A DNA stretch of 14,446 nt from Bacillus sp. JCM 19058 (GCA_001310555.1 BAXO01000120.1:1-14446), one strand, 5' to 3'; shown: positions 1 to 8,243, counted from the stretch's first letter. A program made the numbers and translations. Notes: generated by a model not told the origin, from the sequence alone.

Positions 1-155
1 CGAAACTTGCAATGGCGGCGGCCCTTGCATCCTCGTATACGAAAGAAGGAAGACTGCCCCTGCACAAACTAGCACCATACATAACAAAACGAAACGGATC
101 ATACTCGAATTAAGCTTTTGCGTCGTCGTTTCCTGCGGCTCATCATTGCTTGCAT
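1..155 (-). CDS. pbpG: Penicillin-binding protein (PbpG-like), N-terminal fragment
   Basis: Only the first 50 or so residues lie in the window, reading leftward off the edge. A GGGGAGG ribosome site precedes ATG at 155 and gives a basic start (MQAMMSRRKRRRKS). That frame stops at 101-99. The frame one base over continues as MIRFVLLCMVLVCAGAVFLLSY, a membrane segment, followed by TRMQGPPPLQVS. A short basic cytoplasmic tail, one signal anchor and a QGPPPL-type motif are what class A penicillin-binding proteins of the PbpG (PBP2d) type show at their N terminus, and pbpG lies next to speE in B. subtilis. Joining the two frames needs one missing base, probably near the A run at 116-119, in line with other indels in this window; a start at ATG 102 is possible but lacks a ribosome site. 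The family makes peptidoglycan (glycosyltransfer and transpeptidation), in B. subtilis during spore formation. The catalytic domains are outside the window, so the assignment rests on the N terminus and gene order. Confidence 0.55.
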
Positions 156-676
156 CGGTGTCTCCTCCCCTTTTCTAGTCGATTTAGACGTTACCATCTA
201 GGATAGGAGAATATTTATATTTTTAAACCTTGATTTTTAGGTAGTAGGGATGATTTTTTCGAGAGGAGTTGGAAGGTACATGGAAACTTCTATAGAAGGC
301 GGCCTGTAGCGTAGGAAGCAAAGTAAAAAAAATCGGCCTGCTGCAAACTAATTTGCTATTCATTTATTTCATAAGCTGGAAACGAAAAGGAATAGAGAAG
401 ACCTCGTCAAATAAGGGAGCCACTAAAAAAACTCAGTGAGGTCAAACATTATTTACAAATCAGTTTCCTCGAAGCTTAGCCCGATGACGTTTTAAAAATA
501 TGTAGAAGGCTCTCTTTATCTATTAAGGATCGCTAGTCAGATTAAAGTTTCGTGATTAAGCTAAAAGATGAGTCAATTTCATAAATGCCTATTTCAGAAA
601 TAAATGCGAATATCATTAGCCGACATACACAGAATGGTTCGCTATTTTAAATGGCAATGATAAAGATTGGAACGGC

Positions 677-771
677 AGGTGGTCGACTCTTGCGGGAGGA
701 AAGGCCCCGGTAAGACTAGGAGGGCTTTGCCCGACGAAGGCTTACCAGCCGCCCGCGGAAAGCGACCACCT
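677..771. repeat. GC-rich interspersed palindromic element
   Basis: A GC-rich island in an AT-rich gap. The outer arms AGGTGGTCG (677-685) and CGACCACCT (763-771) are perfect inverse complements. Nested inside are GGTAAG (709-714) with CTTACC (741-746) and GGGC (722-725) with GCCC (729-732), so the whole element could fold into one long branched hairpin. The parts GTCGACTCTTGCGGGA near the left end and CCGCGGAAAGCGA near the right end resemble a roughly 100-bp non-coding repeat that I remember from intergenic regions of many Bacillaceae; I cannot name the family precisely. A diverged copy may lie at 14207-14303. Confidence 0.6.
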
Positions 772-883
772 AGAGTGGAAATCAATGATCAAATGATCGT
801 GTTCGGACCTTACTCAATGATTGAATGATGAAATTGATTCAGATAATAAACATTTATTTAAAATAGAGTCATAATTTTCTCTC

Positions 884-911
884 TTGATTTTTCGATCAAT
901 TGCTATATAAT
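884..911 (+). promoter_or_regulatory. Sigma-A promoter of speE
   Basis: A -35 box TTGATT (884-889) and a perfect -10 box TATAAT (906-911) are separated by 16 bp. The predicted transcript starts near 918 and reaches the speE start at 957 through a short leader with a GAGGTGA ribosome site. Confidence 0.6.
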
Positions 912-956
912 TTTCATGTATTGTTGAGCAATCAAACCGAATGAGGTGACATAGAA

Positions 957-1786
957 ATGGAAGTATGGTTTACAGAAAAACAAACAGAACGCTTTGGCAT
1001 AACAGCGAAAATCAAACGTACGTTGCACACTGAGCAAACCGATTTTCAAACGCTTGCCGTTATTGAAACCGAAGAATTTGGCAATATGCTTGTTCTGGAT
1101 GGCATGGTAATGACAACCGAAAAGGATGAGTTCGTTTATCATGAAATGGTGGCGCACGTACCGTTATTTACACATCCGAATCCAAAGAACGTTCTTGTCG
1201 TAGGTGGCGGTGACGGTGGTGTCATTCGTGAAGTGCTCAAGCATCCTTCTGTTGAGAAGGCTACACTTGTGGAAATCGATGGTAAGGTGATTGAAGCCTC
1301 AAAAAAAATATTTGCCATCCATTGCTGGTGCTCTGGACGATGCGCGAGTTGACGTGCGTGTCGAAGACGGTTTTTTTACACATTGCGCATGCTCGTGACG
1401 AATACGATGTCATCATGGTCGATTCGACTGAGCCGGTCGGTCCTGCTGTGAAATTATTTGAAAAAGGGTTTTATGAAGGGATTTCAAAGGCATTGAAAGA
1501 GGACGGTATATTTGTCGCACAAACAGATAACCCTTGGTTTCATCAGGAGTTAATGACAAAAGTGTTCCGCGATGTGAAGGAAATTTTCTCTAATACTCGG
1601 CTGTATACAGCGAATATCCCTACGTATCCGAGCGGGTTATGGACCTTCACGATCGGTTCAAAAAAATACGATCCGCTCGCCGTTCCTGTCGAACGATTTC
1701 ATGAGCTTAACACGAAGTATTATACAAAAGACATTCATCATGCCGCTTTTGCGTTGCCAAAGTTTGTCGCTGAGTCGCTAAAATAA
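957..1786 (+). CDS. speE: Spermidine synthase (two frameshifts in this sequence)
   Basis: SpeE moves an aminopropyl group from decarboxylated S-adenosylmethionine to putrescine, making spermidine in the cytoplasm. The protein matches Bacillus SpeE along its whole length: LHTEQTDFQ near residue 24, the nucleotide-binding [13 protein letters not shown] (GGGDGG at 83-88), the acidic VEIDGKVIE, and the active-site DSTEPVGPA, ending in PKFVAESLK. The reading frame breaks twice. The A run at 1301-1308 has eight bases where [10 protein letters not shown] needs seven, and the T run at 1371-1377 has seven where EDGFLHIA needs six. Removing one base from each gives 275 residues, the normal family length, so I read these as sequence errors rather than gene decay. 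Start ATG 957 follows GAGGTGA at good spacing. Fifteen bases separate the stop from speB, so the two form one operon, supplying the step after putrescine formation. Confidence 0.93.
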
Positions 1787-1801
1787 GGAGGGAGAAGTGC
1801 G

Positions 1802-2671
1802 ATGCGTTTTGATGAGGCCTATTCAGGAAAGGTTTTTATTATGAGTCAGCCTAGCTATGCAGAGAGCAAGGCCGTTATTTATGGAATGCCGATGGATTGG
1901 ACGGTCTCCTTTCGACCGGGATCGCGCTTTGGCCCTAGTCGAATTCGGGAAGCCTCGCTCGGATTAGAGGAATATAGTCCTTATATGGACAAGCATTTGG
2001 AGGAAATCTCCTTTTTCGATGCTGGTGATATTCCGCTCCCCTTCGGTAATGCAAAACGCAGTCTCGAACTGATTGAGGAGTATGTTGACAGGCTGCTAGC
2101 TGACGGAAAATTCCCACTCGGCCTAGGCGGGGAACACCTAGTTTCCTGGCCAATCTTTAAGGCGATGCATCGTAAGTATTCTGACATGGCGATTATTCAT
2201 ATCGATGCCCATACTGATCTCAGAGAGGAATATGAGGGGGAGACGCTCTCCCATTCAACGCCGATACGAAAAGCGTGCGATTTAATTGGTGCTGAAAATG
2301 TGTATTCCTTCGGGATTCGCTCCGGCATGCGCGAGGAATTTCAGTTTGCAAAGGAAGCAGGAATGTATGTCAGCAAATTTGAAGTAGCGGCGCCGCTAAA
2401 AGCGATGTTGCCAAAGCTTGCTGGTCGTAATGTCTACGTAACGATTGATATCGATGTCCTTGACCCGGCGTATGCCCCGGGCACAGGTACGGCTGAAGCA
2501 GGGGGCATTTCCTCTAAGGAGCTGCTCGAAGCAATTGTTGCCATTGCCGAGGCAGATTTAACTGTAATCGGCGCTGATTTAGTTGAGGTTGCGCCAGCCT
2601 ACGATTCGTCAGAGCAAACCCAGATCGCTGCAAGTAAATTCGTTCGGGAAATGCTGCTAGGTTGGGTGTAA
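1802..2671 (+). CDS. speB: Agmatinase
   Basis: SpeB hydrolyses agmatine to putrescine and urea, giving the substrate for SpeE encoded just upstream. The 289-residue frame is intact and has the complete binuclear manganese signature of the arginase/agmatinase (ureohydrolase) family: GGEH with His112, IDAHTD with Asp135, His137 and Asp139, and TIDIDVLDP with Asp216 and Asp218. The N-terminal SFRPGSRFGPSRIREAS motif is also typical, and the length equals Bacillus SpeB. The AAGGAGGG ribosome site lies just after the speE stop, which supports co-transcription, and a terminator follows at 2689-2728. This is one of the few longer genes here with no indel. Confidence 0.96.
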   Translation: MRFDEAYSGKVFIMSQPSYAESKAVIYGMPMDWTVSFRPGSRFGPSRIREASLGLEEYSPYMDKHLEEISFFDAGDIPLPFGNAKRSLELIEEYVDRLLADGKFPLGLGGEHLVSWPIFKAMHRKYSDMAIIHIDAHTDLREEYEGETLSHSTPIRKACDLIGAENVYSFGIRSGMREEFQFAKEAGMYVSKFEVAAPLKAMLPKLAGRNVYVTIDIDVLDPAYAPGTGTAEAGGISSKELLEAIVAIAEADLTVIGADLVEVAPAYDSSEQTQIAASKFVREMLLGWV

Positions 2672-2688
2672 AAAAGCATAGCTTTAGG

Positions 2689-2728
2689 AAACCGCCTGGA
2701 TATTTTCGAAGAAACCCAGACGGTTTTT
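2689..2728 (+). terminator. Intrinsic terminator after speB
   Basis: AAACCGCCTGG (2689-2699) pairs with CCAGACGGTTT (2716-2726) with one mismatch and is followed by a T run. It lies 17 bp after the speB stop and closes the speE-speB operon. Confidence 0.85.
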
Positions 2729-2819
2729 CTTATATTCAAAGCAAAAATAGACACATCCGCTTCTTGCAACTCGTTGACAAACTCAGTAAACTTGAGAAAG
2801 AGGAAAGGTGTGCGAGCGT

Positions 2820-3263
2820 GTGATTAAACCAAGGAAGCGAATTGTAAAACTGACGTTTCAGACGAAGATAAATCATGGCAATCATCAAGATTCTTATCAT
2901 TTCACTTCAAGAGGTGAGCTCTTTCATAAGGGGAATCAGGATTATTTGCGTTTTGAGGAAACATTGGCCGAGCGGGAAACTGTCCAAACGACGATGAAAT
3001 GGGACGGTCTTGAGCTTATGCTCATTCGGCAAGGTGTCGTTTTAATGAGACAAGCCTTTGTCGCGGGAAAAACGACGCTAGGTCGCTATGTGACCCCTGA
3101 AGCATCGTGGGAAACGAAGGCTGATACAGATAAAGTGCTTGTTCAGTGGCCACAGGGTAAACAGCGCGGGTTGATTCATATTCGCTATCGCTTTGCATTG
3201 CAAGGACAGGATACAGGAGAGCATGAAGTAAGATTAAGGCTGGAGGAAGATACGAATGAATAG
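2820..3263 (+). CDS. ywiB: DUF1934 protein, YwiB family
   Basis: A small protein of about 147 residues matching the YwiB (DUF1934) family, a calycin-like beta-barrel of unknown function found just before argS in Bacillaceae. Visible parts are KLTFQTKI at the start, the central [37 protein letters not shown], and a C-terminal strand series ending [26 protein letters not shown] prefer the GTG at 2820, with AAAGGTG at 2804-2810 as ribosome site; GTG 2808 in the same frame would add four residues but overlaps that site. The stop overlaps the argS start by eight bases (argS ATG at 3256), which points to translational coupling. No catalytic residues can be named. Confidence 0.8.
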   Translation: MIKPRKRIVKLTFQTKINHGNHQDSYHFTSRGELFHKGNQDYLRFEETLAERETVQTTMKWDGLELMLIRQGVVLMRQAFVAGKTTLGRYVTPEASWETKADTDKVLVQWPQGKQRGLIHIRYRFALQGQDTGEHEVRLRLEEDTNE

Positions 3264-4930
3264 TGTGGAACAAATGAAGCAGCAATTGAAAGCAGAAATC
3301 GTCGAGGCAGTCAAGGCTGCTAATCTTGCAGACGATTCATCGCTGCCTGAGGTTGTGCTTGAAATACCGAAGGATAAAGCGCACGGAGACTATGCGACGA
3401 ATATGGCTATGCAGCTCGCCCGTATCGCAAAAAAAAGCGCCTCGACAAATTGCCGAAGAGCTCGTCGCCAAGATACGTTATGAGCAAGCAGCAGTGGAAA
3501 AGGTGGAGGTTGCCGGCCCCGGCTTTATTAATTTCTTTATGGATAACAGCTATTTACGCAACGTGATACCAACCGTGCTTCAAGCAGGTGCTGCTTACGG
3601 AGAAACAAACGAAGGTGCTGGCAAGAAAATTCAAGTCGAATTCGTTTCTGCCAACCCGACGGGAAATCTCCATCTAGGACATGCTCGCGGTGCTACCGTA
3701 GGAGATGCCTTATGTCGAATTCTTTCAAAGGCCGGGTATGAGGTCGAGCGGGAATATTATATAAATGACGCAGGTAATCAGATCGAACAACTGGCATCTT
3801 CGCTTGAAGCGAGATATTTTCAGGCGCTTGGCAGAATAAAGAAATGCCGGAGGATGGGTATCACGGTCAGGATATTATCGATTTTGGACAGAAGCTTGCT
3901 GCTGAAGAAGGGGATAAATATCTTCACCTCCCTGAAAAAGAAAGACTCGCTTTTTTTTCGGCAGTACGGTCTTGCCAAAGAACTAGAAAAAAATAAAAAA
4001 AGGATCTGAAGGAGTTTCGGGTCGAATTCGATCAATGGTTTTCGGAAACGTCTTTATACAAATCGGGAAAAATCGAAGAAACATTGGCGAAGCTGGATAA
4101 CAACGGGAAAACCTATCAGCAGGATGGGGCGAAATGGTTCCGCTCTACAGATTACAATGATGACAAGGACCGGGTGCTCATTAAAAAGGATGGCAGCTAT
4201 ACGTATCTGGCACCAGATATTGCCTATCATCAAGATAAATTCAATCGCGGTTTTGACAAGCTGATTAATATTTGGGGTGCTGATCACCATGGGTATATTC
4301 CGCGGGTGAAGGCTGGCATTCAAGCATTAGGCTATCAGAGCGAGCAATTGGATGTGCAAATTATTCAAATGGTTAGCCTATACCAAGGCGGAGAAAAGGT
4401 GAAAATGAGCAAGCGCACAGGAAAAGCAGTTACCTTGAGGGACTTGATCGAAGAGGTCGGCGTCGATGCGACCCGTTATTTCTTCACGATGCGCAGTGCT
4501 GACTCACACCTTGATTTCGATATGGATTTGGCAGTCTCAAAGTCCAATGAAAATCCTGTTTATTATGTGCAGTATGCTCATGCGAGAATATGCAGCATCT
4601 TACGTCAAGGAGAGGAGCTTGGTCTAACCTTTGACGAAACGACTAACCTGTCACCGCTCGATAGCGAGAAGGAGTATGACTTGCTAAAAGCCATCGGCGC
4701 TTTTCCTGCAGTCGTTGCCGAAGCAGCAGCGAAGCAAATGCCGCATCGAATGACAAATTATGTCCATGAGCTTGCGGCGACATTGCACAGCTTTTACAAC
4801 GCAGAGCGTGTCATTGACTCAGCCGATCGTGAAAAAAAGTGTCGCCCGTCTATCCTTAATGAAGGCGACGCAGCTAACGTTGAAAAACGCTCTGGCCCTT
4901 GTCGGCGTCGAAGCTCCAGAAAAAATGTAA
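3256..4930 (+). CDS. argS: Arginyl-tRNA synthetase (six indels in this sequence)
   Basis: ArgS charges tRNA-Arg with arginine and is essential. Class I signatures are present: the HIGH-type motif in [18 protein letters not shown], the KMSKR-type motif in [19 protein letters not shown], the N-terminal additional domain ([13 protein letters not shown]) and the alpha-helical anticodon-binding domain ([15 protein letters not shown] onward). The frame is broken six times: +1 in the A run 3429-3436, -1 near 3835 ([14 protein letters not shown] is expected), +1 in the T run 3951-3958, +1 in each of the A runs 3987-3993 and 3995-4001 (ELEKIKKDLKEF expected), and +1 in the A run 4832-4838 ([33 protein letters not shown] expected). 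Corrected, it encodes 556 residues, the same as B. subtilis ArgS. A truly broken argS would be lethal unless another copy exists, so sequence error is the likeliest cause. Confidence 0.93.
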
Positions 4931-4943
4931 ACAAACTAACTAA

Positions 4944-4973
4944 CTCCCTTTACGCATGTGAAGGGAGGTTTTT
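4944..4973 (+). terminator. Intrinsic terminator after argS
   Basis: CTCCCTT (4944-4950) pairs with AAGGGAG (4961-4967) across a 10-base loop, followed by G and five T. It lies 13 bp after the corrected argS stop and only 18 bp before the next start codon. I see no promoter between, so the DUF456 gene may depend on read-through. Confidence 0.8.
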
Positions 4974-4991
4974 GCGAAAGGAAGGAAAACG

Positions 4992-5476
4992 ATGGATATT
5001 ATATTATGGCTCCTCATAGTCCTCTGCTTCATACTAAGCTTCATAGGATTAATTTTTCCGTTGATTCCTTCGGTTCTTGCGCTTTGGGTCGGCTTTTTCG
5101 TATACGTCTTTGGACTGGCAGGAGATTTATCGATTTGGTTTTGGATTGGAATGGGTGTGCTGACGATCATTTTGTTTGGCGCAGACATTATTGCTAGTCA
5201 ATTTTTTTGTAAAAAAAGTACGGTGGCTCAAAATGGGGCGAAAGAATAGCGGCAATTGGCGTCATCGTCGGTTCTTTTATTTATCCTCCCTTCGGCATTA
5301 TTGTATTGCCGTTTCTACTCGTGTTCGTCGTTGAAATGCTTGGACGAAATGACCCAGGCCATGCATTAAAAGTAGCGACTGCCTCTTTCATTGCTTTTTT
5401 GAGTGGAACGTTTGCAAAAGCAGTTGTGCAGCTCGTAATGATTATTTGGTTTATATTGGAGGCAATCTGGCGTTAA
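4992..5476 (+). CDS. DUF456 integral membrane protein (two frameshifts)
   Basis: After correction this is a 160-residue, very hydrophobic protein of the DUF456 family (B. subtilis YqgC is of this type and size). It has about four membrane helices: the first two in [19 protein letters not shown] and [16 protein letters not shown], the third in [19 protein letters not shown], then the family-like [17 protein letters not shown] and [21 protein letters not shown], and a last helix in [16 protein letters not shown]. The frame breaks where a T run (5202-5208) and an A run (5211-5217) each have seven bases instead of six; together they hide the second half of the gene. The start ATG follows AAGGAAGG. 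Family function is unknown. It lies just behind the argS terminator. Confidence 0.82.
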
Positions 5477-5731
5477 TTGACGAAGCATTTCTCCTAGAAG
5501 GAGTCGCGGTTATTGAGAAAAGGTAGAGTCCGTCTTCTTTGCAGCTCGTATAAAGCCCTTATTTCGGCACAAAATATAGACAATGTGTGAGTGAAAGAAG
5601 GACGCATTTTGCCACAGGGCTTTACACCGGTCGTCTTTGTCCATATTCCTGCTCCCCTTGCAGGTGTGTACTCGGGAACGATATTGGATAAGGCTACTGT
5701 ATGATCTGCGCTCAGTAGAAGGAGGGAGCTC
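5477..5731 (+). other. Possible gene remnant (unassigned)
   Basis: This gap carries no normal gene. From GTG 5591 to the stop ending at 5704 there is a 37-residue open frame reading GRILPQGFTPVVFVHIPAPLAGVYSG near its middle, with a possible upstream piece from TTG near 5515. The pattern (P)VVFV-x-x-P-x-P-x-x-G loosely recalls the C-terminal part of DUF502 membrane proteins, but the rest of that family is missing. It could be a decayed gene or chance. The final bases hold the GAAGGAGGGA ribosome site of the next gene. Confidence 0.25.
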
Positions 5732-6499
5732 GTGCCATTTACAACAGAAAAAGATGTCAACATTTATTATGAAGCAAACGGCAGTGGGACACCTCTTGTT
5801 TTCATTCATCCTCCTGGTATGAGTCATGCCACATTTGTTGAACAGCACCCTTTAGCAAAAAGCTGTCAGCTCATTTTGATCGACTTACCAGGGAATGGAT
5901 ACAGCACAAAGCTCGACGCTGTCAGCATGGAAAACCTGACCCGCTATGTGTTAGCTGTGCTAGAGAGGCTCGGACTGGAACAGGTCGTTATCGCTGGCTA
6001 TTCCAATGGAGGCTCCATCGCCCAAGAGTTTGCCCTGCGCTATCCTGAACGTACGGCCGGATTAATATTAATCGGAGGCTTTTCTGAAGTATCAAGCTTT
6101 GTGCTTGAAAATCAATTCAAGCTAGGAATATGGGGGGCATCGAAACAGCTCATTCCTTTATTCGCGTTTATACTTTCTCGTGGTCATTTTAAGCAGCATG
6201 CTAAACAAAAAAGCCTTTCGAACATGATCATGAAAACCGATCCGCAAACGTTAAAAATGACCTACGAAGCCGGACTCGCATATCGTTCAACAAAACGATT
6301 AGCGGCTATTCATGTACCGCTGTTATTGGTCTACGGCAATCGCGATTTTCATATGCATAGCTATGCGCTAGACTTTTGCCAGCAAGTGAAAGATATAGAA
6401 CTCGTCTATGTGAGCGGTGTCGCTCATCAAGTTCCAACAAAGCGGCCGAATGAAGCCAACCATGTCATCACGAACTGGTTAAAACGAAAAAAACTGTAA
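5732..6499 (+). CDS. Alpha/beta hydrolase
   Basis: An intact 255-residue protein of the alpha/beta-hydrolase fold. The nucleophile elbow GYSNGG carries Ser91; the likely partners are Asp205 in VYGNRDFHMH and His232 in GVAHQVP, completing a Ser-Asp-His triad. The oxyanion-hole segment is VFIHPPGMS (residues 23-31), and LIDLPGNGYS is the usual strand and loop before the elbow. There is no signal peptide, so it should act in the cytoplasm. A GTG start at 5732 follows a strong GAAGGAGGGA site, and the upstream ATGs in other frames lack this. The substrate cannot be told from sequence; esterases, lipases, haloperoxidase-like and C-C hydrolases all share this pattern. It faces the minus-strand clsB gene across a repeat-rich gap. 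Confidence 0.88.
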   Translation: MPFTTEKDVNIYYEANGSGTPLVFIHPPGMSHATFVEQHPLAKSCQLILIDLPGNGYSTKLDAVSMENLTRYVLAVLERLGLEQVVIAGYSNGGSIAQEFALRYPERTAGLILIGGFSEVSSFVLENQFKLGIWGASKQLIPLFAFILSRGHFKQHAKQKSLSNMIMKTDPQTLKMTYEAGLAYRSTKRLAAIHVPLLLVYGNRDFHMHSYALDFCQQVKDIELVYVSGVAHQVPTKRPNEANHVITNWLKRKKL

Positions 6500-6555
6500 G
6501 CTTCTGTTCAGAAGGTAATCGTCTGAGAGTCCACGAACTCGTTTAAAAGTAAAAG

Positions 6556-6628
6556 AAAGCCTCTTCTGCTTTTTGCTAAGCTCCCCTTTAATTTAACAAG
6601 GAGCATATTAAACTCAGGGAGGCTTTTT
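6556..6628. terminator. Hairpin terminator region between convergent genes
   Basis: AAAGCCTC (6556-6563) pairs with GAGGCTTT (6619-6626), followed on the plus strand by a T run (6624-6628). Between them an inner hairpin forms from GCTCC near 6580 and GGAGC near 6600. It fits termination of the alpha/beta hydrolase transcript; on the minus strand the trailing sequence is also T-rich, so it might serve clsB too. Confidence 0.6.
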
Positions 6629-6661
6629 GCTTTGCCCTATTCTCTACTCTTTCGCATGGTG

Positions 6662-6754
6662 ATTCGACGGGAGAGGAGAAAGATTCGACAGGAGAGCAGG
6701 ATGATTCGACGGGAGAGCACAAAAATTCGACAGGAGAGTAGGATAATTCGACGG
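6662..6754. repeat. Five tandem 21-bp repeats
   Basis: The core ATTCGAC followed by RGGAGAG recurs at 6662, 6683, 6704, 6725 and 6746, exactly 21 bp apart each time; the fifth copy keeps only the ATTCGACGG core. Because 21 is seven codons, one frame on each strand stays open across it: plus-strand heptads of the form IRRESxx or IRQESxx, and minus-strand SPVESxx. No ribosome site or normal protein is attached, so I treat it as a minisatellite in a convergent gap rather than a gene. Confidence 0.85.
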
Positions 6755-6763
6755 TTGGGCGGA

Positions 6764-6848
6764 GCGCCCGCCTCCGGCGCACAAGCAAGGGCAGCTGCTC
6801 AGCCAAGGAAGGGCGCCCGCCTCTGGCGCACAAGCCAAGGGCAGCTGC
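6764..6848. repeat. Two GC-rich direct repeats, 49 bp apart
   Basis: A unit starting GCGCCCGCCTC and ending GGGCAGCTGC occurs at 6764-6798 and again at 6813-6848, with one substitution and one extra C in the second copy. It follows directly on the 21-bp array and is much richer in GC than its surroundings. The rest of the gap to 6879 has nothing I recognise. Confidence 0.75.
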
Positions 6849-6879
6849 CTTGTCCTGGCGCTCTTGCAGATTGACCGAG

Positions 6880-8074
6880 CTACAATAATCCTGAAAGAAG
6901 TGTGGCGACTTTTTCTTTACTACGCTGAGTCCACGACCGTGACTCGTAGGCCTTCATTGTTAATTTCTCTGAGCGGCGCATATCCGATTCTAGCTCGCAG
7001 CGAACCGTTCGAACGAAGGCTTTGTCGTAAATAAGGCAGCTTATTTCGTGATTGATATGGAAGCTTCGTTGATCGAAATTGGCTGTACCTATATCGCACA
7101 TCTGCTCATCAATCACGATCGCCTTTGCATGGAAAAAACCACGGTAGTATTGATAAATCTCAATCCCTTCTTCAAGCAAGCCATTAAAATATGGAAATGC
7201 CGCCTCTCGCACGAGCGGGTGATCGCTTATTCTTGGAACGATCAGGCGGACATCGACTCCACGGCGTGCGGCCTTAATCAGTTCACTTTGAAGCCTTTTA
7301 CCAGGGATATAGTAGGGAGTCCCAAGTATAATCGCTGATTTCGCCTGCTTTACGAGAGCGATGAAGCTTTCCTCCAAATAAGCGCCATCTGTCGGTAGTA
7401 TTCGGATAGGATGTTCCCCCTTCCTTAAAGCGGGAAACAACCCGTTTGATGGAATATCATCTTGTTTGGCTGTTTGCCAATCTTGAATAAACTGCTCTTG
7501 CAAGTCTTGAACCCCGTCTCCAATCATGCGGATATGGAAATCACGCCACGTCCCGAATTTCGGATTGCGACCAAGGTATTCGTCGCCAACGTTATAGCCG
7601 CCGATATACCCAATCTGTCCATCAATAATCGACAGCTTGCGGTGGTTCCGACGGTTGAACGTAAAAAAACAAGAATGGAAATTGAGGTGGGTGAGCATAC
7701 GCAAAAACCACGCCTGCCTGCCTTAATTTTTTTCGGTGTTTACGGGACAGGCTGCTGCCAAATTGATCGACGAGTAAACGGACAGCAACTCCTTGCCTAG
7801 CTTTTTCTTCTAATAAACAAATAATCTTCTTGCCGATATGATCGTCGCGAAAAATATAAAAGAGAAGATGAATATGTTGACTGGCGTTTTGCATATCCTG
7901 AATCAATTGTGAAAAAAAATCATCGCCTGTAGCAAGGAGTTTGAGTTCGGAATGCCGTACTAGCTGGTCGTGCTTTTGCGCACTTTGTTTTTGCTTGCGA
8001 AGCCCTAGTGTGAAATCAATTTTTAGCCATATGAACAGTAGCACTAAAACGAGTACAACAAGGAGGAGGCCCAT
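6880..8074 (-). CDS. clsB: Cardiolipin synthase, ClsB/YwjE type (one frameshift)
   Basis: This phospholipase-D family enzyme joins two phosphatidylglycerol molecules into cardiolipin at the membrane. An N-terminal membrane segment (MGLLLVVLVLVLLFIW) is followed by two HKD motifs: NHRKLSIIDG with His144, Lys146, Asp151 and HAKAIVIDEQ with His315, Lys317, Asp322. The typical IGYIGGYNVGDEYLG, TPYYIPGK and DHPLVREAAF segments match B. subtilis YwjE closely, and that gene is likewise next to fadF. The frame breaks at the run 7663-7669, which has seven bases where PFLFFTFNRRN needs six. Corrected from ATG 8074 it is 397 residues, the normal size. An in-frame upstream start would add residues unlike the family and lacks a ribosome site; the chosen start has only a weak one (AGTAGGG). 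It diverges from fadF and converges on the alpha/beta hydrolase. Confidence 0.92.
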
Positions 8075-8206
8075 GAAATCCCTACTTTCTCTCGAAAATC
8101 CATATTTGATAGCATGCCCTTTCCACAGGTGGAACATAAGTGGACGAATTGTAGCAAGCTGGAACAGCGGAAGTTGTTGTTTCGCATTGCCTTTCCGTAC
8201 AAGCAG

Positions 8207-8234
8207 CAATATGAATGAATATTCATTCATATTG
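8207..8234. promoter_or_regulatory. FadR operator (28-bp perfect palindrome)
   Basis: A perfect 28-bp palindrome whose core TGAATGAATATTCATTCA (8212-8229) fits the B. subtilis FadR (YsiA) consensus TGAATGANTANTCATTCA with no mismatch. It covers the -35 and spacer region of the fadF promoter (-10 at 8238-8243), so bound FadR should block transcription; in B. subtilis long-chain acyl-CoA releases the repressor, and fadF belongs to the FadR regulon. It also lies 130 bp upstream of clsB, which it could in principle affect. Confidence 0.9.
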
Positions 8235-8243
8235 TGATATACT
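8216..8243 (+). promoter_or_regulatory. Promoter of fadF
   Basis: The -10 box TATACT (8238-8243) lies about 48 bp before the fadF start. With a 16-bp spacer the -35 region is TGAATA (8216-8221), a weak match inside the FadR palindrome. The overlap of operator and promoter supports repression. Confidence 0.5.

Larger units (their letters stand above)
156..956. other. Intergenic region between pbpG and speE
   Basis: This 800-bp stretch separates two divergent genes. It contains the GC-rich palindromic element at 677-771 and the speE promoter at 884-911, each listed separately. Between about 181 and 660 the sequence is AT-rich with stops in all frames; I see no recognisable gene, RNA or insertion-sequence end. 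The promoter of pbpG should lie in the first 150 bp or so, but I could not pick a convincing sigma-A or sigma-F site. Confidence 0.6.

Noticed and set aside
395..460. GACCTC and GAGGTC inverted arms as a terminator or insertion-sequence end
   Set aside because: Six-base arms more than 35 bases apart with no adjacent T run, target duplication or transposase.
820..845. A TGAATGA half-site followed by TGATTCA upstream of speE, considered as a second FadR box
   Set aside because: The spacing and right half do not fit the consensus, and speE has no reason to be in the FadR regulon.
6588..6874. Open frames on both strands across the repeat array between the hydrolase and clsB
   Set aside because: They are open because of the 21-bp period and GC-rich repeats; they lack ribosome sites and any recognisable domain.
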